Position numbers and translations under genes: made by a program. A model generated the notes under the pieces. The model worked only from the letters and a program-made list of their open reading frames with translations. It ran no database searches and was not told the DNA's origin. Below, piece after piece: positions 29,745 to 31,037 of a DNA stretch of 31,037 bases (positions are counted from its first letter, which is position 1; each line of letters begins with the position of its first letter). This DNA is from a virus. The stretch spans positions 1 to 31,037 of IMG/VR virus record IMGVR_UViG_3300044712_000037. The stretch is one strand, 5' to 3'.

Positions 29745-30103
29745 TTCTCACTCGCTTTCTTTAGTATTTCCCTAGCAAATAAAACATTCCAATTCTTATC
29801 TGGGGTGCAAGTTAAATTATTGGCTATTGCTTTTATTTCCTCATCACTTAACTCTTTTATTTGTGGTGTGGTGTAGAGTGGAAAATCATCTTTGTTGTAA
29901 TGTGGTGTTCCTTCGCTTGGGACAGCCATTACATGACCATCTACAACACTTTCCCAGTAGAACCTACCAGCAACTTCTTCACCTTTCTCCAACTCCGCTA
30001 TGCGGTCTGCTTGTTGGCGAAGCATAATTGATGATTGCTCCAGCATTTCATAATCAACACCTAAAGCATTATTCAATTTATATGCTAATTCGTATGCGTT
30101 CAT
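29741..30103 (-). CDS. Accessory phage protein with shared C-terminal module, 120 aa
   Basis: The N-terminal 45 residues form a helix (MNAYELAYKLNNALGVDYEM, then LRQQADRIAELEKG), followed by RFYWESVVDGH and an FPLYTTPQI segment. The (D)RIAELE and PLYTTP motifs are typical of EaA/EaE-like accessory proteins of temperate phages. The C-terminal 37 residues (ELSDEEIKAIANNLTCTPDK onward) are the same as in the 30246-30665 protein. Function unknown. It is linked by ATGA overlaps to both neighbours. Confidence 0.7.
   Translation of the reverse strand: MNAYELAYKLNNALGVDYEMLEQSSIMLRQQADRIAELEKGEEVAGRFYWESVVDGHVMAVPSEGTPHYNKDDFPLYTTPQIKELSDEEIKAIANNLTCTPDKNWNVLFAREILKKASEK
29748..29850. repeat. 103-bp duplicated segment, copy 1
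   Basis: This stretch is identical, base for base by my reading, to 30253-30355 (offset 505 bp). It encodes the shared C-terminal module of two operon genes and part of the junction sequence. Identity falls away on both sides, so it is a discrete exchange unit or a recent duplication. Confidence 0.85.
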
Positions 30104-30249
30104 TTCTCATTCGCTTTCTTTAGTTTATTTTCTATCCAAGTGCAAAACTTATCGCCAAGTTTGTAAACCCATCCATCTTTTTCAAAGTATTTAAGCGTAT
30201 GACGAACTTCAATCAATTCTTTTCGTAATTCGTATTCGTCTTGTTTCAT
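30100..30249 (-). CDS. Hypothetical small protein, 49 aa
   Basis: The ORF starts at ATG 30249 and ends at TGA 30100-30102. The product starts MKQDEYELRKELIEVRHTLK, continues YFEKDGWVYKLGDKFCTWIE and ends NKLKKANEK. It is charged and helical, with no known domain. ATGA overlaps at both ends and the KKA(N/S)EK ending tie it to the other genes in this operon and support it as real. Confidence 0.6.
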   Translation of the reverse strand: MKQDEYELRKELIEVRHTLKYFEKDGWVYKLGDKFCTWIENKLKKANEK

Positions 30250-30665
30250 TTTTCACTCGCTTTCTTTAGTATTTCCCTAGCAAATAAAACATTCCAATTC
30301 TTATCTGGGGTGCAAGTTAAATTATTGGCTATTGCTTTTATTTCCTCATCACTTAGCTCTCTTGGTGCGGTGTAAATGCTTCCATACTGACCAACTTCAT
30401 TACTTCCTGTGCATTTATGGCGGTGGTTTGATGCTTTAGGGCATCGCTTATTACCGCAGTCAGAACACACAATCATTCTTTGTGATGTAACAGGCATGTG
30501 GTTTTCAATAACACCAACTAAGCAAGCATGGCAATTACCGCATCCATCACTTAACTCTTTAAGTTCATTACGCTCTCTGAGGATTCGCTCAATCTTTTGA
30601 AAGCAATACTCATCCCTAGGTATTGATGCGATTTCCTCTGCGTTTAATCCATCCCATGTTTTCAT
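30246..30665 (-). CDS. Cys/His-rich accessory phage protein with shared C-terminal module, 139 aa
   Basis: The product starts MKTWDGLNAEEIASIPRDEY and has a helix (RILRERNELKELSD). It then has a Cys-rich part: CGNCHAC, and RMIVCSDCGNKRCPKASNHR followed by HKCTGSNEVGQ. The VCxxCGNKRCPxAxxHxxxCTGSNExGQ motif is widespread in phage accessory genes and probably binds zinc. The C-terminal 37 residues match the end of the 29741-30103 protein, and the DNA is nearly identical there. Its role is unknown. It is joined to the next gene by ATGA overlap. Confidence 0.75.
   Translation of the reverse strand: MKTWDGLNAEEIASIPRDEYCFQKIERILRERNELKELSDGCGNCHACLVGVIENHMPVTSQRMIVCSDCGNKRCPKASNHRHKCTGSNEVGQYGSIYTAPRELSDEEIKAIANNLTCTPDKNWNVLFAREILKKASEK
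30253..30355. repeat. 103-bp duplicated segment, copy 2
   Basis: This is the second copy of the segment at 29748-29850. Allowing single mismatches extends the match to about 30247-30361. The genes before the module differ completely between copies, which indicates that a C-terminal cassette was copied onto a different N-terminal part. Confidence 0.85.
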
Positions 30666-30688
30666 TTCTCACTCGCTTTCTTTAGTAA

Positions 30689-30904
30689 TTACCATGCTTC
30701 AGCCCATGCATGCCATGTTCCGTCACTATATTGTTTTGTTTGCCAGCTAACTCTGCGATTACCACAATAGCATCGCCTATCTTCGCCATCCCAGCCAAAA
30801 CAATTGTCATCACAATACTCATTGCCAATAAACTCATCAACTCCATTAGCAACACCTTTTGCGATAGCTTCTTCTTCTGTTTTACCTTCAAAGGTATCAG
30901 TCAT
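30689..30904 (-). CDS. Accessory phage protein with Cys motif, 71 aa
   Basis: The product starts MTDTFEGKTEEEAIAKGVAN and continues GVDEFIGNEYCDDNCFGWDG, then RRCYCGNRRVSWQTKQYSDG and ends HAWAEAW. The four Cys in CDDNC and CYC may bind zinc; the CGNRRVSW segment is familiar from small phage proteins. The start overlaps the upstream stop (ATGA). An alternative frame here (30682-30891) has a hydrophobic product but lacks such linkage. Unlike its neighbours, it stops before the junction sequence, 23 bases before the next start. Confidence 0.7.
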   Translation of the reverse strand: MTDTFEGKTEEEAIAKGVANGVDEFIGNEYCDDNCFGWDGEDRRCYCGNRRVSWQTKQYSDGTWHAWAEAW

Positions 30905-31037
30905 TTCTCTCTCGCTTTCTTAAATGCTTCTTTCCAACGGATTAACTGTTCTTTCTTCCACTCGTCACGAAGTTCATAGTTAAACCGCAATACACCCTCA
31001 TCTGTTTCGCAGTAGTAATCAAAGGCTTTATTGAGTT
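30901..31037 (-). CDS. Hypothetical protein, partial at the right edge
   Basis: This reading frame is open to the window edge on the minus strand and ends at TGA 30901-30903. The visible part reads LNKAFDYYCETDEGVLRFNY, then ELRDEWKKEQLIRWKEAFKK and ARE K, a charged, helical sequence. No start codon is visible, so the 5' part lies beyond the window. The KKAREK ending is a version of the operon's shared ending. No family recognised. Confidence 0.6.
   Translation of the reverse strand, partial: LNKAFDYYCETDEGVLRFNYELRDEWKKEQLIRWKEAFKKAREK

Larger units (their letters stand above)
29741..30924 (-). repeat. Reused gene-junction sequence, five copies
   Basis: On the minus strand the sequence AAGAAAGCGAGTGAGAAATG occurs with slight variation at five gene starts, with copies near 29741-29767, 30100-30125, 30246-30272, 30662-30688 and 30901-30924. 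It encodes the KKASEK-type ending of one gene and, through the ATGA overlap, also the ribosome site and start of the next. At 30662-30688 the upstream gene stops earlier, but the sequence is still present. A weaker copy ends the 29493-29744 gene. Confidence 0.75.

Noticed and set aside
30682-30891. Minus-strand ORF with a hydrophobic, membrane-like product overlapping the 30689-30904 gene
   Set aside because: The overlapping 71-aa frame has the ATGA link to its neighbour and a familiar Cys motif; this frame starts in mid-gene without a ribosome site and is probably a shadow.
1-31037. tRNA genes, integrase with attachment site, or insertion sequences
   Set aside because: I saw no cloverleaf-like segment with a T-loop pattern, no tyrosine or serine recombinase motif and no transposase or terminal inverted repeats.

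Overview
The window is a large part, possibly most, of the genome of a short-tailed (podovirus-type) double-stranded DNA phage. The evidence is one collinear late module: small and large terminase, P22-like portal, scaffold, a DUF5309/SU10-type major capsid protein, tail adaptor, gp10/nozzle-like tail protein, fibre-type proteins, a run of Ala/Gly/Gln-rich internal (ejection) proteins, an S74-chaperone tail fibre and a holin/endolysin cassette. No tape measure, tail tube, sheath or baseplate gene is present. The DNA is AT-rich with densely packed genes, many joined by ATGA or TAATG stop/start overlaps. The lysozyme and fibre types fit a Gram-negative host, but nothing here identifies the host. 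No integrase, repressor, DNA polymerase or RNA polymerase is seen.

Layout. (1) 1-286: small genes on the minus strand, divergent from the main block across a promoter/operator gap (287-422) with three CTTACA repeats. (2) 423-4484, plus strand: early module with a VRR-NUC-like nuclease, a DUF1376/DnaT-like replication protein, a C5-cytosine methyltransferase carrying a second long ORF in its +1 frame, small conserved phage proteins, a PD-(D/E)XK-like protein, a Ref-like HNH nuclease, and a helix-turn-helix protein that looks like a late regulator. (3) 4485-4587: an inverted repeat and a strong intrinsic terminator separating early from late genes. (4) 4588-26315, plus strand: the packaging, capsid, tail and ejection module. 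It contains two unusual insertions: a GT-A glycosyltransferase just after the capsid gene, and an acyl carrier protein plus a full-triad beta-ketoacyl synthase among the ejection-protein genes. (5) 26293-29119, plus strand: small membrane proteins, holin, GH24 lysozyme, a zinc metallopeptidase-like protein and a calcineurin-like phosphoesterase with an N-terminal helix-turn-helix. (6) 29120-29188: evenly spaced AACTTTACAA repeats between convergent operons. (7) 29189-31037, minus strand: a chain of small accessory genes joined by one reused junction sequence, two of them sharing an almost identical 3' segment.

How the parts may work together. Early products would start replication, methylate phage DNA and recombine DNA. 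The HTH protein at 3986 probably controls read-through of the 4554-4578 terminator into the late genes. The terminator after the capsid gene (11690-11719) would raise capsid mRNA relative to downstream tail genes. The ACP and ketosynthase are translationally coupled and sit inside the virion-gene operon, next to a protein that resembles T7 gp13. This is the best candidate in the window for an undescribed system: acyl-chain chemistry tied to virion assembly, genome ejection or the host envelope. It relies on the host to attach phosphopantetheine, since no phosphopantetheinyl transferase is seen here.
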